64,000 bases of DNA from Arthrobacter sp. ISL-48 (lineage in GTDB: Bacteria; Actinomycetota; Actinomycetes; Actinomycetales; Micrococcaceae): the NCBI RefSeq assembly GCF_018613805.1, contig NZ_JAGGPL010000003.1, positions 558,001 to 622,000 on the forward strand, given 5' to 3'. The translations under genes and the position numbers were made by a program. The notes under the pieces are model-generated. The model saw nothing but the letters and a program-made list of their open reading frames with translations, ran no database searches and was not told where the DNA came from. The stretch's first letter is position 1, and the number at the start of each line of letters is the position of its first letter. Below are positions 63,388-64,000 of the stretch, in pieces.

Positions 63388-63396
63388 CCCAAGGAG

Positions 63397-64000
63397 TTAC
63401 GGGTTCCCGGCCATTTCTTCCGGTACCGCTACAAGGTCCTTTTCTCTGCCGTCCCTCAGGACGGCGATATGAAGCGGCTGGCCGATGGCGTCGGCAAAGA
63501 GCAGTTTCTGCAGGCTTTCAGCATTGCTGACCTGACGGCCACCCGCGCTCAGGAGAATGTCCCCGGCCGACATGCCCGCGTTGTCGGCGGGAGAACCTGC
63601 CAGCACTTCCACCACGCGGAGCCCGTCGCGTTGCCCGGTCCTGACCACGGCGCTGGCGTTGAGCCTGATGGGGGTACTGACAACACCCAGGTAAGCCCGC
63701 CGGACACGCCCGTCAGCCAGCAAGGCAGAGATGATCCTCCGTGTCGTCGCATTGATGGGAACGGCCAGGCCCAATCCTGCACCGGCTACGGCGGTGTTTA
63801 TACCTACGATCCTGCTGCGGCTATCCGCCAGGGCGCCGCCCGAACTCCCGGAGTTAAGGGCCGCATCTGTCTGGATGACGTCCTCGATCACGCGCCTGTT
63901 GCTGCCGGCCCACACCGGGATGGCACGTCCCAGCCCACTAACGACACCGGCGGTTACTGATCCCGCGAGGCCCAGCGGGTTACCTACGGCAATAACCAGC
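63397..64000 (-). CDS. HtrA/DegP-like trypsin-family serine protease (5' end outside the window)
   Basis: About 200 C-terminal codons. LVIAVGNPLGLAGSVTAGVV leads to the Ser motif ALNSGSSGGAL, then a PDZ domain from about LGVVSTPIRLNASAVV to EVLAGSPADNAGMSAGDILL. Catalytic His and Asp lie beyond base 64000. Membrane or periplasmic quality-control protease by family. Confidence 0.9.
   Translation of the reverse strand, partial: LVIAVGNPLGLAGSVTAGVVSGLGRAIPVWAGSNRRVIEDVIQTDAALNSGSSGGALADSRSRIVGINTAVAGAGLGLAVPINATTRRIISALLADGRVRRAYLGVVSTPIRLNASAVVRTGQRDGLRVVEVLAGSPADNAGMSAGDILLSAGGRQVSNAESLQKLLFADAIGQPLHIAVLRDGREKDLVAVPEEMAGNP

Noticed and set aside
1..64000. CRISPR arrays, transposases, prophage genes, rRNA
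   Set aside because: No spaced direct repeats, transposase motifs, phage structural genes or rRNA sequence was recognised.

Overview
The window looks like chromosome from a high-GC actinobacterium of the Micrococcaceae, most likely Arthrobacter or Pseudarthrobacter. The basis is the gene order (argS-lysA-hom-thrC-thrB, rho, prfA, prmC, sua5, wecA-like, atpI, atpB-E-F-H-A), a mycobacterial-type Kgd, a SigR/RsrA pair beside a 24-residue bL37 gene, an Arg/Asp-rich extended Rho and a SAM-IV-type riboswitch. No phage, insertion sequence, rRNA or CRISPR array was seen. One tRNA gene is present.

Layout. 1-5.0 kb: F1Fo ATP synthase operon on the minus strand (atpI, atpZ-like, atpB, atpE, atpF, atpH, and atpA cut by the window edge). 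4.9-9.9 kb: a glycan block on the same strand with a lipid-linked sugar-1-phosphate transferase, a membrane CapD/PglF-like NDP-sugar enzyme and two GlfT-like family 2 glycosyltransferases, placed between sua5 and the ATP synthase genes. 9.9-22.2 kb: translation and amino-acid housekeeping (sua5, prmC, prfA, rho, thrB, thrC, hom, lysA, argS). 22.3-25.3 kb: a plus-strand three-gene flavin electron-transfer unit (FMN-binding lipoprotein, ApbE flavin transferase, NqrB/RnfD-like membrane domain fused to a ferredoxin-reductase-like domain). 25.35 kb: tRNA-Arg(CCG), followed by an accessory patch with a PKD-like secreted protein, a DUF6318 lipoprotein and an HNH/DUF222 protein. 29.1-30.5 kb: a protealysin-type M4 metalloprotease with its emfourin-type inhibitor. 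30.5-31.7 kb: a GlxA/FtrA-like regulator divergent from a 54-residue membrane peptide, with an 11-bp-arm inverted repeat between them.

31.8-40.3 kb: HrpA helicase, HIT protein, zinc alcohol dehydrogenase, rhodanese-type sulfurtransferase, Cds1-like cysteine desulfhydrase and an MBL hydrolase. 40.4-43.7 kb: zinc homeostasis, with zur convergent to znuA-znuC-znuB and a perfect 25-bp palindrome before znuA. 43.7-46.1 kb: two overlapping CNNM/CorC-type DUF21-CBS membrane proteins. 46.7-50.5 kb: kgd. 50.7-51.3 kb: an SGNH/GDSL-fold protein that appears to lack its catalytic residues. 51.4-52.9 kb: DUF4097 protein with a PadR regulator, behind a promoter full of GATATATC-type sites. 53.0-54.6 kb: bL37, rsrA and sigR, with a consensus SigR promoter ahead of an N-terminally extended sigR frame. 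54.6-58.6 kb: DoxX, aroA, rsgA, hisN. 58.7-61.2 kb: SAM-IV-type riboswitch, class V aminotransferase/cysteine-desulfurase-like enzyme, methyltransferase. 61.2-62.8 kb: MntR-like regulator with two adjacent crcB fluoride-channel genes. The end holds two small uncharacterised proteins and an HtrA-like protease cut by the window edge.

Several regulator-target pairs can be read from the DNA alone: Zur/znuABC, PadR/DUF4097, SigR/RsrA, the GlxA-like regulator with its palindrome, and the SAM riboswitch with its aminotransferase. All calls were made by reading the sequence; no database search was run.
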